64,000 bases of DNA from Brachionus manjavacas (Eukaryota; Rotifera; Eurotatoria; Ploima; Brachionidae): contig JAHQIY010000006.1 of assembly GCA_019054805.1 (NCBI GenBank), forward strand, positions 1,426,001-1,490,000. The letters run 5' to 3'. Below are positions 11,700 through 22,767 of this stretch, piece after piece; the stretch's first letter is position 1; each line of letters begins with the position of its first letter. Made by a program: the position numbers and the translations under genes. Below the pieces are notes generated by a model that worked only from the letters and a program-made list of their open reading frames with translations, ran no database searches and was not told the DNA's origin.

Positions 11700-12010
11700 T
11701 GTCGCCTAAGTGCTGAAAGAAACTTTTGAGGCGCTCCTTTTGCTCCTTATCAACTACCATTACCATTTTCAACTAAAGCATGCATAGTTGTTTGACAACC
11801 AGCAACACCAATATTACTGTACCAATATTTGAATCCTAATTCTGTTGGCTTGATACTTCTGTGTGTTCATTTATTTGCTTGGATTTCTCCATTCTTGATA
11901 CTTTGTTGGACTTTTTCAAAATCTTCAAAGTCACAAAACGGTTGATAAATTTTTCCTCTCCTCTTGTAACAACAAAAAATCATCATAAATATCATCAGTG
12001 TCCGATATTA
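11700..12010 (-). pseudogene. Broken coding remnant of unknown family
   Basis: On the minus strand one frame gives FCDFEDFEKVQQSIKNGE, a stop, then PTELGFKYWYSNIGVAGC and TTMHALVENGNG, then two more stops before GAKGAPQKFLSAL. The mixture of Gly, Trp, Cys and charged residues and the less AT-rich sequence indicate former coding. I do not recognise the family; a rotifer-specific transposon ORF is plausible. Confidence 0.35.
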
Positions 12011-13352
12011 ACTCGTTAGGGTCGTAGGAGAATACTTTCGCTCCTTGACAATTTTGGAAATTAAGCTAAGCTAATTTTTTAAGTTTTTAAATAAATTAGC
12101 GGTATTTTTTATTGAAAAAAGCGGTATTAAAAAATTATTCGCCTAAAAAAATACTTTCTTTATTTCTCTTCTAATTTAATTTAATTTAATTATAAGTTCC
12201 ATGAAAATATTTAAAAAATTAAATCTAATGTGAATCTAACAAAGGTAGATCAAATTATATGTCAATAAGTTTGAAAACTTAAAAAACCAACTAGTGCGAT
12301 CACAGACTACTAGCAACACCAAAAAAATCCAAAATGTGCAACCTCTAAATTAAAGAAAGTACTGCACTACTGAATTAACCAAAAATTTAATTTAGATAAT
12401 TTAATGCTAAATTACAAAAATAAAATAAGAAATTTAATTAATCAATGAACAGTGTACTCAAATTTTTAAGGCATATTTTATCTTAATTGAAAAAATTAAT
12501 TAGATAAATTATTATGTAGATGTTTTCAGATCATTTGATGATAAATATTGAACAATCAAAAAAAATTTCTATTTTTTTTCATTCAAGTGTTTGTTGAATA
12601 AAAAATCAATAGATAATAAAAAGCCGATAAATACTTGAAAATAACAAAAAATTTCTAATTCTGCTGAAGATATTGTCGGAAAACTGATACAAGCAGTAAT
12701 CTAAATCCTAAAAAAAATAATATTTCATCATCAAATTAATTCACAGAAAATATTTTTTAAAGATTGTCAAATATATCATGAAAATTACCAAAAAATACCT
12801 GAAATCTATAAAACTAATTTATAAATTCAATCTCATGTTGATATTTTGAATTTTAGTTTATTATTGAAAAATATTCATCAACTAGTAATGCTTTATAACC
12901 ATCTGAAAAAATTAAATAAAAGATCTTTTGATAAACAGAAAAAAATGTGCTAATCATAAAAGCATTTAAGTTTAATTAAATTATCTTTATGGACTGAATT
13001 AATTTTATTTATTTAAAAAAAAATTAGGAAAAGGAAATTTCCAGAGCAGTTCCGAATGACGGCGCCTTCTTTTCAGCCCTCATGTTAGTAATTTTAATTA
13101 AAAAGATTAAAAATATTAAATAAAAACAGTGTTTATTTATTTATTAAATGTGAATAAAAGTTAAATAAGACAATCGTCTATCTGGTATTTGTTTACCAGT
13201 TTACTTTTTAAGTTAATGGCTCCATTATATTTTTATCATGGAACTCACTATAAAAAGTAAAAAAAAAATTAAAAAATTTAAAAACACAATTACACAAAAT
13301 TAATAAATTTGAGAAAAATTTTTAAATTGAAATATAACTATCATAATTTCTT
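12011..13352. other. AT-rich spacer
   Basis: No gene seen. A short less AT-rich patch at 13040-13085 (CAGTTCCGAATGACGGCG) has no open frame. Confidence 0.5.
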
Positions 13353-14287
13353 ATGATTTCTGACGATACTTGTAAAACTCCAGTGACCAGTTCACAACTT
13401 AATAATGGCCCTGAGACAAGGTCGACTAAAAAATCAAGACAGATAGACGAGGTTGAGAGATCTCCATCGATGTCTGAGAGTGAATCATGGCTGTTTCTTC
13501 GTTCTAAGGTTTTTAATTTGGAATTGGAAAATCAAGTACTTAAGCGTTCTGTTGGTGATTTAGGAACTCACGGAACGTTTAAACAAATTAGAGAACAAGA
13601 AGTGTAATTGTGAAAGCAATCAATAACAGCCAAGAATTACGTATAGTAGTGTTCTTAAAAGTAAGGGAAGTGAACTCCTTATAAAGAAAATTGCAAGAAC
13701 TGAATCCAAAGAAGCTGAAAACATTGGGAAGAATAAAGCCATTAGTGGTATTGTTAAGAGTGGTGAGTCTGATGAGGATGTTAAAGCAAACGGCTTGAAA
13801 AGAGTGGATGAAGTATTGGAAGCGTTGGAAATGAGAAGGGATCAGATTGAAAGTCAGAGACGGATCAAGACAATAAATAGCTCATCAAATGTTATTATCG
13901 TGAGGTTCAAACAAGTTCTGTACACTTTGAAAGCTGTGAGATTTAAGATCCGAGGAAAATTCAGAGGAATATATGTAAATAGAGACAAGAAGAGATCTGA
14001 GAGAATAGAAGATAAGGTTGCGCGTGATGAAGCTAAGGCCAAAAACGCTACACTTGAGGAAGTTGATAGTGAAGGGAGGCGTTTCGGAGTTGACTCCAAC
14101 AAACGGAAGTTCTACTTTGGTGTACGTAACGGAGACGTTGTCAAAATCTACCCTCACCAAAGAAACTAATCAAAATTTGAGAATTTGGAAGGAAAAACAG
14201 AATAATAATAGAAATAAAAAGAAAAAACTTAATAAAACTGGATTTACCCATACAATTACAACGAAAAGAGAACCCAATGGATATTAT
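13353..14287 (+). pseudogene. LINE ORF1 copy, frameshifted
   Basis: The N-terminal frame opens MISDDTCKTPVTSSQLNN, carries a short helical stretch (VFNLELENQVLKRSV) and shifts frame near 13600 at a Cys-rich point (CESNQ) where the complete ORF1 of this window has its RCNCRCNN cluster. The second half aligns along its length with that ORF1: an RNA-binding core with GIYVNRDKKRSERIEDK, corresponding to VYLNADLTEAERVFEKQ, then FGVRNGDVVK, corresponding to WIILNGKIVR. Another frameshift follows near 14130 and a basic tail. It is the same type of element as the complete copy at 34737 but a diverged subfamily. Its ORF2 part lies at 15064 beyond an inserted repeat. Confidence 0.7.
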
Positions 14288-14930
14288 AGGTTCTTTTTTA
14301 AAAAAGATTTTTTTTGTTATTTTTGGTTCTTTTTAGGTTCGTTGTACTTTTTTTACTTATGATCATCGGTTCTTTTTTCTTTTTTTAAAAGAACCTTTAT
14401 GGTTCATTCAGGTTCTTTTTGGAATTTTTTTGGTTCTTTTTAGATTTTTTTGGTTCTTTTTAGATTTTTTTGGTTCTTTTGAAGTTCTTTCAGGTTTTTT
14501 TTTTGGTTAGTATTGGTTTTGGCGGATTGCGGGGAAGGTAAACGGGGTCCGGGGCGGAGCCCTGGTTTAGGGCTTCGGTTAATAAGACGATAAGGGAAGT
14601 CCTAGATTTCAATTAAAAGAACCTAAAAAAACCTAAAAAGAACGTAAAAAGAACATAAAAGGAACCAAAAAAACTAAAAAAGAACCTCAAAAGAACATAA
14701 AAAGAACATAAAAAGAACCAAAAAAAACAAAAAAGAATCAAAAAGAACCAAAAAGAACCAAAAAGAACCAAAAAGAACCATAAAGGTTCTTTTAAAAAAA
14801 GGAAAAAGAACCGATGATCTCAAGTAAAGAAATTATAAAAAACCAGAAAGAACCTAAAAGAACCTCATAAGAACCTAAAAAGAATCTGAAAAAATCAAAA
14901 ATATTCATTTAGAAAATTTAAAAAGAACCT
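14288..14930. mobile_element. Inverted-repeat element built of GGTTCTTTTT units
   Basis: The left half is made of repeated GGTTCTTTTT-type units and the right half of AAAAAGAACC units, so the two halves fold on each other as arms of roughly 250 bases. A longer arm match includes ATCATCGGTTCTTTTT on the left and its inverse at 14795-14820. The centre (about 14520-14600) is strikingly GC-rich, including GGGGTCCGGGGCGGAGCC. It separates ORF1 from ORF2 of one LINE copy, so it inserted there. I find no convincing target duplication. Confidence 0.65.
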
Positions 14931-15063
14931 TACTTTTTTATTCGAATTGATTTATACTGAAGTTTTGTTCTTTTTTTTAAGAGCATCTTACAGAACCAAC
15001 AAGTTCATTGTCTATGGGTCGATTTACCACATCTGTGACACATACTTGCAAAAGTCTTAATTC

Positions 15064-15700
15064 TACACAAACAGTACATCTGTTGACAATAGACTTAAAA
15101 TTGATGAATTTAAACTTCTAGTGCAACGTAAGAATAGGCCTCAACTCCTTATCACTGAAACGTGGTTCAATATCAATTCTTTTGATGCGATTGATGGTTA
15201 TTTTTGGTCTTCGAGGAATAGGGAACACACAATTGGTGATGGAGTTGCTATCTACGCACGTGAGGACATTGATTGTACGGAAGTAATAGTAAATGATCTT
15301 GTCCAATCTTCAGAGCAAATTTGGTGTTCGATTAACCTTAAAAAAGAAAAAATACTAGTTGGATGTATATATAGACCACCAACAGCTAGATTCGAATCTA
15401 GTACAGAAATAAATAAGAGTATAGAGTATGTACTTGTGTTTTCGGACGATCCAACAAGGATTCAACATATCACAATTGGTACACCAATTAGCTCGTCAAA
15501 AAATGTCATCTACATTCTTCTATTGAGTGGAGCTACAAGCTAGTTCAACCTATAGCATCAATGAACAGATGTTAAAAATTAAAATATTCAAAAAAGGGAA
15601 CTATGAACGCGTTAGTAATATTCTTATGGATACTTAAACCTTGATGAATGATGAATTGGATGTAAACTGTTTGTTTAGCTTCTTTAACACTAAAACACCG
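15064..15700 (+). pseudogene. LINE ORF2 endonuclease fragment
   Basis: From 15064 the frame reads YTNSTSVDNRLKIDEFKLL and then LLITETWFN, GDGVAIYARED and ILVGCIYRPP, all matching the apurinic-type endonuclease of the complete ORF2 (YTNATSL, FVTETWFD, GGVCIYVKKD, LIGCIYCPY). The frame breaks near 15490, before the GDFN motif. A further stretch at 15590-15690 (KGNYERVSNILMDT) matches the linker after the endonuclease, so a few hundred bases are deleted between. No RT domain follows. Confidence 0.75.
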
Positions 15701-16244
15701 GAATTTTTTTTTTCACAGGAAAAATCAATTTATTTTTATTAAAAATTATTTTTAAATAAATAAACAAATTAAAATGTTAGACAAAGTTTCAAGTACCAAT
15801 TTTTTCCTTTGCCTGTTCGATAAAAATTGTTAACCTTAGCACACTCGGAATGATACCAATACAGACAAACCCAGTCAACTTTATTTTAAAGGATCTTTAA
15901 AGAAATTTTAGAGAAATTTGTAGAGTTTTTTTAGAGGTTATCGTACATTTTTCTTTAGAATATCTTTAAAAATTTCTTTTAAATTTCTCTAAAATATCTT
16001 TTAAGTTTCTTTTATTTATCTCTAAAAAGTCTTCAAATTTTTTTCAATTAAGATTTTTTTCAATTTTTCATTTTTTTTAATCAGTAAGCGTAATGCATTT
16101 ATTAATTAAGGTCAATTAACATGATTTTGTTCCTCAGAAAATTTTCAAGGATCTAGATATGAAAGATCAAAATCAAGATCACTAAAGCTGCCATAAAGCT
16201 AGATATCCAGTAAAAAATAATATATATAATAAAGAAAATGTGTA
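15701..16244. other. Spacer with one arm of a diffuse inverted repeat
   Basis: CCCAGTCAACTTTATTTTAA at about 15867 begins an AAATTTCTCTAAA-rich block. Related sequence in inverse orientation appears near 17190-17213 and 17340-17390, suggesting ancient nested MITEs whose borders I cannot fix. Confidence 0.35.
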
Positions 16245-16624
16245 CAGTCAATCCTCGATATAACGACAAAGTTGGGCGGAAATTTTTATATTCGTTGTAT
16301 CGAAATTCGTTCTATCGAAAATCCCATACAAAAGCATTGAATAAATTTTAAGATTTATTATTTTGAATTTTTATTAAAATAGATGAAAAAGGTGAAAATA
16401 TTTATAAAAAAATAAAATGAAAAGAAAAATTAATCCTTTTTAACATACGAAGTAATAGTTGTTTGTTTATTACAACTTTTTTCAATTACCAAATTTTCAA
16501 TATTAAACAAAAAGTTAACGATAGAAAGTATTCATTTTCCATTGATCGAAATCGGTTCTGATAATCGAATTCGTTCTATAGGGTTTTTCGTTCTATGGGG
16601 TTTCGTTGTACGGAGGATTGACTG
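16245..16624. mobile_element. Pogo/Tigger-type MITE
   Basis: The 380-bp unit starts CAGTCAATCCTCGATATAAC and ends with the inverse GAGGATTGACTG; it is flanked by TA on both sides, the target duplication of the Tc1/mariner-pogo superfamily. The subterminal arms repeat ATTCGTTNTATCGAAAT-like words in inverse orientation. There is no coding capacity. The termini resemble those of the transposase-bearing relic at 58650-59840 (CAGTCGAGTCT), so they may share a mobiliser. Confidence 0.8.
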
Positions 16625-16626
16625 TA

Positions 16627-17418
16627 ATAGGCAATTCAAATAAAGTAATAAAATCTTTTGATTATCACTTGCCAAATCCTTAAAAAATAAAAACATATGA
16701 TATATGTACAATAGTTTTTTGTATGTAATAATTATCAATAATTTGTTGTGGTTCGGGTTAAATTAAGAGTTATGATGTCTAAGCGCTACATTAATATTTT
16801 TTTCATTTAAAAATCTAAGAAATGAACAAAAAGTTAAACATTTTTAAGAAAAAATTAAAATGAAGAGTTGTTTAAATTCACAAGTCTTAAGTAAACTCAA
16901 AGACTGGGTTGGACATTAATTTTAGTGAGTATGCTAAAAATAGGGCGCCAAAATAAATAACAAGAACGACCATTCATCAGTCATGATTGCGGTCTCATAA
17001 ATTTTTTGCCCTTTAAGGGAGTTATTTTGGCGGTAAAGTTTAAGACAAAGCTAAAATTAAAGTCCAGGTCCGCAATTTAAAAAATTATTATAAGTTTGGA
17101 CTTTAAAATATCTCCATTTTTTCTTCAAAATAATTCAATTTATAAAGATTTTTTAAAGAATCTTGAAAGAATTTACAAAATATCTCTTTAAAAGTTTTGA
17201 CTGGTAGAACAGATTAAAAATTTTAAAGAGAATATATAGAAAAAACAAAGATTTTTTTTGTTTAATTAATGATTTTTTTATCTCTAAAATATCTCTATTT
17301 TTTCTTTACAATAGGCCAAATTTTAGCGATTTTTTAGAGAAATTTTAAAGATACTACAAAAAATCTCTATAAAATGTTTGAATGGGAAAGCTACATTCGA
17401 TTGAATTTTCCAATGAAA
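16627..17418. other. Spacer with AAGTC-type and CTCTAAA-type repeat debris
   Basis: It contains a GAGTTGTTTAAA...ACAAGTC word near 16865 related to the CAGAGTTG MITE family and an inverted pair GCGCCAAAATAA / TTATTTTGGCG near 16947-17030. No gene. Confidence 0.35.
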
Positions 17419-18110
17419 CTAGCGAACTGGGCAATGACTGTTCTTAATTTTTCTATCAATTAAAGACTGGATTCTCTTCCAAGTACTTTTGTTGAAATAG
17501 ATTTTCAACAAAAGTATTAAATATCTAGGAAAAAAGGTTATTTGTGATTGAGTATTGGAAAAAAATCGAGCTTGACCACATGACCAAATATTTGACCACA
17601 TGGCTTTAAGAGGAACATATTGGCATAAAACACTTTTTGCATAAAAGATGCCGATAAAAGCCAATATATCTCTTTTTGTAAATGAAAGTTTAGGATCTAC
17701 AGATTTCGGGTTACAATTGTTACAACTCAATAAAAATTTATCATGGACATGCAAAATGCCGACTGTTTGGTCTCAATTTTTTATACTAAACATAGCTTGT
17801 TGGCTTAACTCTTTCATTAGAAATTTATCTTTTCTTTTAGACTTGTCTCTTCTCCGTCATTCATTCTGATCCATATAGTCCCTTTTTTTTGAAGTTTTTT
17901 CATTATTAGTTTCTTCTTATTCAGGTTATTTATTATCTGAGTTTTATCTGAGTCTTGTTCAGTATAAGGTTGATTTGATGTTTCCATTTCTTTTTGGGAA
18001 TTATTATCAAAGTCATCATTTTCCTGACAATCATTAAAATTATCATTAGAAACTTCAGGTTAGGTATCATCCGCATTACTAAGAAGTTCAAGAGCTTTTC
18101 ATCGAGACAT
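17419..18110 (-). pseudogene. piggyBac-like transposase relic (N-terminal half)
   Basis: On the minus strand a frame starts at ATG 18110 (MSR, stop, KALELLSNADD) followed by an acidic Asn/Asp-rich leader, as in PGBD proteins. After several frame changes the segment 17754-17419 reads FTKRDILAFIGIFYAKSV and then MWSNIWSCGQARFFSN, matching the start of the DDE_Tnp_1_7 domain (the pattern I..FIG....G...P....W, then F...MSR..F). In-frame stops at codons 4 and 17, frameshifts, and loss of everything after the first part of the catalytic domain make it inactive. I found no TTAA-flanked termini. Confidence 0.65.
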
Positions 18111-18763
18111 GGTTCAAAAAATTACTATTTATTCTAGAAATTAAGTAGAGTTAGGAATCAAAAGCATAATTAACCTTTGATTTATTTCACAAGAAAAAAT
18201 GTTCAGGGGATTTGTAATTAAATTCAGTGAATATTTTTAAATTTTTAAATTTAATTAATTTTATTTTGATCGAAAAATAAATTTTCTTGATGACTAAATG
18301 CACAGGTAAATATCAAGACCATTTATTTCTTTGTTCCTATCTGTTTAATAAAATAATCCCTCAAATGTCTTAAATATCATTTTTCTACTCAGAATATAGA
18401 GTTATGGAAAAATTTTTCTAATATTTACAATAAAAGATAATTTTAACTTTATTTGATGAAAGAAAATAAAAAGAAAATGTTTTTTATTTAACAAAAAACA
18501 TTATCTAAATTACTCATCAGGCAATGAGTTATTTAGAAAAAACTCACCCCTTTAAAAAGTCACAGATAGGAAAAAATTAACAGTGCTAATTTTTATCTTT
18601 TATAAAGTTTTAGTGATCTAATTTTAAAATAAAATCCAAAGTTTTAAAAATCCTAGAGAATAAGCAAATTATCTATTTAAAAAAGAATTATGGCTTTTGC
18701 AGTTGATATTCAACTTAATAAATAGTTTTATAAAAGTTGCTTTATTTTTATTTTAGCAAAAAA
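18111..18763. other. Upstream region of the P450 gene
   Basis: AT-rich sequence. A pyrimidine-rich TTTTATTTTAG ends at 18756, eight bases before the P450 ATG, and looks like a splice acceptor, suggesting a 5' UTR intron. No TATA box can be assigned with confidence. Confidence 0.4.
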
Positions 18764-21700
18764 ATGAACTTGATAGAATTAAGTTATACTCAAATCGAAA
18801 TTTTAAAAGAATATTTTAATTCTTTTAATTTTTCACTGGATTCGCTTTTGATTTTGAAAATTTCATCTGCGGCTCTATTTGGTTCTGGATTGCTATACTT
18901 TTTAAAAATATGGAATTCGTATCGCTTTTTTAAAAAACAAGGAATCAAAAATGTTGATTATAAATTTTTATACGGCAATTTTCCGGATCTTCTCCAGAAA
19001 AAAGTGAAAAAATAAAATTTAAATTTTTTTTTTTAAATTTTTCTAAAGAGTAACTCAAACCTTATGCGAGAATGGACCCAAAAATACGGAAAAACCTATG
19101 GATATTTTGAGGGACATTTACCAGTCTTGGTCACTAGTGATTTGGATATTATTCAAGAAGTATTCATAAAACAATATTCTAATTTTTCGGCCAAAAAAAG
19201 AAGACTCATATCTCCCAATGATGATCATCCTTCACTTAATTTGATTAACAGCACTGGTCTACGCTGGAAGCGTATGAGAAACATCATGAATCCAACCTTT
19301 TCGTCTGCTAAAATAAGAGAGCTTTCTCCAGATTTAATTAAATGTACTGAGCGCTTGATCGAAATTTTGGAACATGAACAAGAAAAGTCCATAAATATAA
19401 CTAATTTTTTCAAACGGTTTACCATGGACAGTATTTGGAATTGTGCGTTTGGTGTTGATGCCAACATACAGATAAATCAGGACAATGAATATTTTGCTAA
19501 TTGTGAGAAAACTTTTCAAATTTATGCCGAAAGAAATTTGCCAATATTAATAGGAAGTATTATGAGAGATTTTTAAAAGATAAAGTAAAATTCATTTATT
19601 TTTTGTTTAAGTGTATTTTCATGAATTTAGAGCGCTGACTTTTTCAGTATTGAATTTAATTAACAAATTGATGTCCAAATTCGTCAACATTGAATCGAGA
19701 TTGCCCCTTTTTTGGTTTATGAATCGGGTGTTTAAAATTGTCGACAAACGAAAACAAGATGGAATTAAAAAAAGAGATTACTTGCAGCTTTTAATTGATG
19801 CCGAAGGAAGTACTAGTGGAGATATCAATCTAAAAGCGGATAGTTTTTCAAATGTTCAGCTTGAAAAAAAAATGACCATTGATGTAAAACATAAAAAAGG
19901 ATTTTTTTGATTTTTGGCTTTTAATTTTAGAATTTTATATAGGAAATTAAACAAAACGTGACTTTGTTCATGTTTGCTGGCTATGAAACCACGAGTACTA
20001 TGTTGAGCTATTCGGCTCACACTCTGGCAAAGTACCAAGATGAACAGAAAAGATTGTATGATGAGATTAAAGAGTTTTTTGATTCAGATAATGATGTAAT
20101 CAGTCATCAAGAGCTGTCTAAAAGTCACATTTCATGAATTGAAAAAAAAGTTTTAGCTTAAAATTTCATTAAGAACACATAAGCCTAAAATTCTAAAGGG
20201 TATCCCAAAGATGACATTGGAACAAAATAAGGTCATAAAATTCTGGTTCTGGTCAAATTAAAAAAATATGCTAATTTCAATATGTTATTAAATTAATTGA
20301 CCAAAATTTTATCATGTTAGAAAATTTAAAATTTTTTTGACAACTTAATTTTTTTAATTAAACAAGAGCATTTAGCCATTTTTTCTGGTCAATTAACAAG
20401 ACTTAACAAAAGGAGTTTTTTTTCTATCAAAAAACTTAGTTTCAAAAATAAGTTGATGATAATTTGATGAGTGAATCACAAATTTGGCTAGCTCCAGAAT
20501 TACTATTGTGATTAATTCTTTAAAATATTCAAAATAACTTCTTTGATTTACTAAATTAAGTTCTAACTCGTTCTATCTCCTATTAAAAAATCTGTGAGTC
20601 AAATTTATAAGCCGTGGCTTAATCATTTCGATTTTTGCTTGTGAGTGAATAAATTCAGTACTGACCATTTGTAAAAGCTAAGGCAAAGGCGAAGAGTTTT
20701 GTTTTGGAGAATTTGAAGACGGTGAAGTGCATTCTTGGATGTAATAATTGCAATATGACTGTATTCGAAAATGGATCGCATTCATGTTTTATAATAGTTT
20801 ACTAATAATTGTGTGTTTGATGACCAGAGTTGTCCTTTCAAAGCTTTTATTGCAATTTGTCAGTCAGTGACTTTGTCATCAATGTATTCAATGTGTTTCA
20901 TAAAGCTTAATTTTGGGTCGAATATTATACCGAGCACTTTGGATGTGGATCCAGAACTATTTTATGTTTATTTAGAGTTAGATCTATTGAGAACACTCGC
21001 TCGTATGGTTTTCTTTTTCCACCAGGTGTGAAGATTGGGTAGGTAGTTTTACTTGAGTTAAGTTTTAAACACCATTCTTCTATATTATACCTATTAGTAT
21101 ATTTAACCTATTAACTTACCAATGCATATAACATGTATCCTCGGCATCAGAACTTTTCATATATTGCAAGTTGATTCTTTTCATGAATAATCATAGCAAG
21201 CAAAAAATTTGATTTAATTTTTAGCATATTTTAAATTTTTAATCCAAAAAATATCCTGACTTTATTTAATCAAAAATTTACTAAAAAGAGGGCTGAAAGA
21301 GGGATTAAACAGCTCGAAACTGCCTTGGAGTCCAACTCCTAAATTATTTTTCAAAAAATTAATTTAAATTAATCAGGAATCAATTACAAATAAAAAAGTG
21401 GATAAATGGAAAACGCGAAAGATGTTAAGATAAAATAAATGAACTTGAGAATAAAAGTAAAAAGCTGTTGAGTAAAAAGTTAGGTTTTTTGTATTATCAT
21501 TCATTTAAAAATTCGTATATTTGTTTCAGAGTGTTATAAAAAAAGTTTCAGAATTTAGCTTGAACGAAAAAGCAAAATCGCTATTTTGATTTAGTAACAA
21601 TTTTCCACAAAGTAGCTGTTTTTGTGTCTGATCAATAGATTAATTTTAAAATTGTATTATTTTTTTTGGTATGTTTAGATTTTGTTAAACGAGAGAATAT

Positions 21701-22468
21701 TTTGAAATTAAAAAAAAAATTTGGTCATATAATCAATTAGAAAAAAAGTTGTAATCCTCTTTTTAAAGCTATCAAAAAACACTATCTGTAGAATCAATAA
21801 CGAAAATCAAAAACTTATGGACATCCCTAAGTAGATAATTTTATAAAAAGCTGAAGCAATTTATGTAGAATTTTATTAAAAAATTGGCATGTGACTTTTA
21901 GAGTTCTATTAATCAATTTATTTTTTATGTGTTTAATTTTTATTAAAGGCAAAAATAGATTCAGACAGCGTTCAAAAGATAGAATATTTAGATTTGTTTT
22001 TAAAAGAAGTAATGAGGTTCTATCCGATTGGGTTTGATTAAATTTTTATTATTTAATTCAAAATATAGCTTTTTTCTTTTCTAAAGCCCAATGACTAGAA
22101 GATGTACAAAAAAGACTAATGTGAAAGGAATTGATATTCCCAAAGATTTAGTGATTGCTGTGGATGCGTTAAGCATTCATTTTGATCCTGATGTTTGGGG
22201 TCCAGTTGATCCAAAAGAATTTTATCCGGAAAGATTTTCTAAAGAATTCAAAAGGCATCCATGTGCTTTTATGGGATTTGGAGCTGGACCCAGAAATTGT
22301 ATAGGAATGAAATTTGCCTTGGTAGAACTTAAGATTGCACTTTGCAAATTATTATTAAAATACGAATTTTTGCCATTGACTCATGAGAAAGAAGAATTGG
22401 AAATTTTCGAAATGTTACTGAGAATTCCGAAGAATGGGGTATCGGTTACTTTGAAGAAACGTCTCTAA
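18764..22468 (+). CDS. Cytochrome P450, CYP3-clan, six exons, about 545 aa
   Basis: Haem-thiolate monooxygenase of the ER membrane; substrate not predictable. My exon model is 18764-19003, 19049-19556, 19612-19883, 19945-corrected-to-19943-20095, 21949-22031 and 22087-22468; it keeps the frame throughout, with GT-AG introns of 45, 55, 59, 1853 and 55 bases. Exon 1 gives a hydrophobic N-terminal anchor (SLLILKISSAALFGSGLLYF). Signatures in order: helix C WKRMR (W...R), helix I AGYETTS, helix K KEVMR (ExxR), PERF, and the haem loop FGAGPRNCIGMKFA with the Cys ligand. The match to CYP3A-like proteins (KYGK.YG.FEG, FVNIESR region) places it in the CYP3 clan. AATAAA lies at 22487-22492. Oddities: intron 4 is 30 times longer than the others and contains a LINE relic; exon 4 read past its GTAATC donor gives HQELSK and then a stop, so the donor choice there is inferred. 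Intact signatures suggest a live gene. Confidence 0.87.
20577..21106 (-). pseudogene. LINE RT C-terminal relic inside P450 intron 4
   Basis: The minus strand reads NIEEWCLKLNSSKTTYPIF, then after a one-base shift LGIIFDPKLSFMKHIEYID, then RLQILQNKTLRLCLSFYK and AKIEMIKPRLINLTHRF. This is the thumb and post-RT connection of a non-LTR reverse transcriptase (LN..KT....F then LG..FD..L.F...I). Stops and shifts interrupt it. It lies antisense to the P450 and accounts for part of the unusually long intron. Confidence 0.7.
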
Positions 22469-22486
22469 TTTTGATTTTTTTTAAAT

Positions 22487-22492
22487 AATAAA
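22487..22492 (+). promoter_or_regulatory. Polyadenylation signal of the P450 gene
   Basis: AATAAA about 20 bases after the P450 stop codon. Confidence 0.6.
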
Positions 22493-22767
22493 CTTTTATC
22501 TAATGTTAAAAAAATTAAACTTAAGTCTTAATAAGATCCAATAAAAGCCTTTTCAAAAAAATTAATTCAAATCGAGGTAAAGTTAATTGACAATTTTTTA
22601 TACAAAAGTTCATAATTTTAAAAATCACTATTTTTAAATTCGTAATTAAATAAATTAAGTGCTAATTAGTCTACTATGACAAAAAAACCTGTTGATTATT
22701 CTTGAAGTTCAATACCTTATTTGATTTTTCGAATGGAATTTTTTTTTCAAAAATAATATTAAAAAAT

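Noticed and set aside
20096-20137. Exon 4 of the P450 extended to the stop after HQELSKSHIS
   Set aside because: It would truncate the enzyme before helix K and the haem loop; the GTAATC donor keeps frame with exon 5. It remains a possible alternative end and is noted in the findings.
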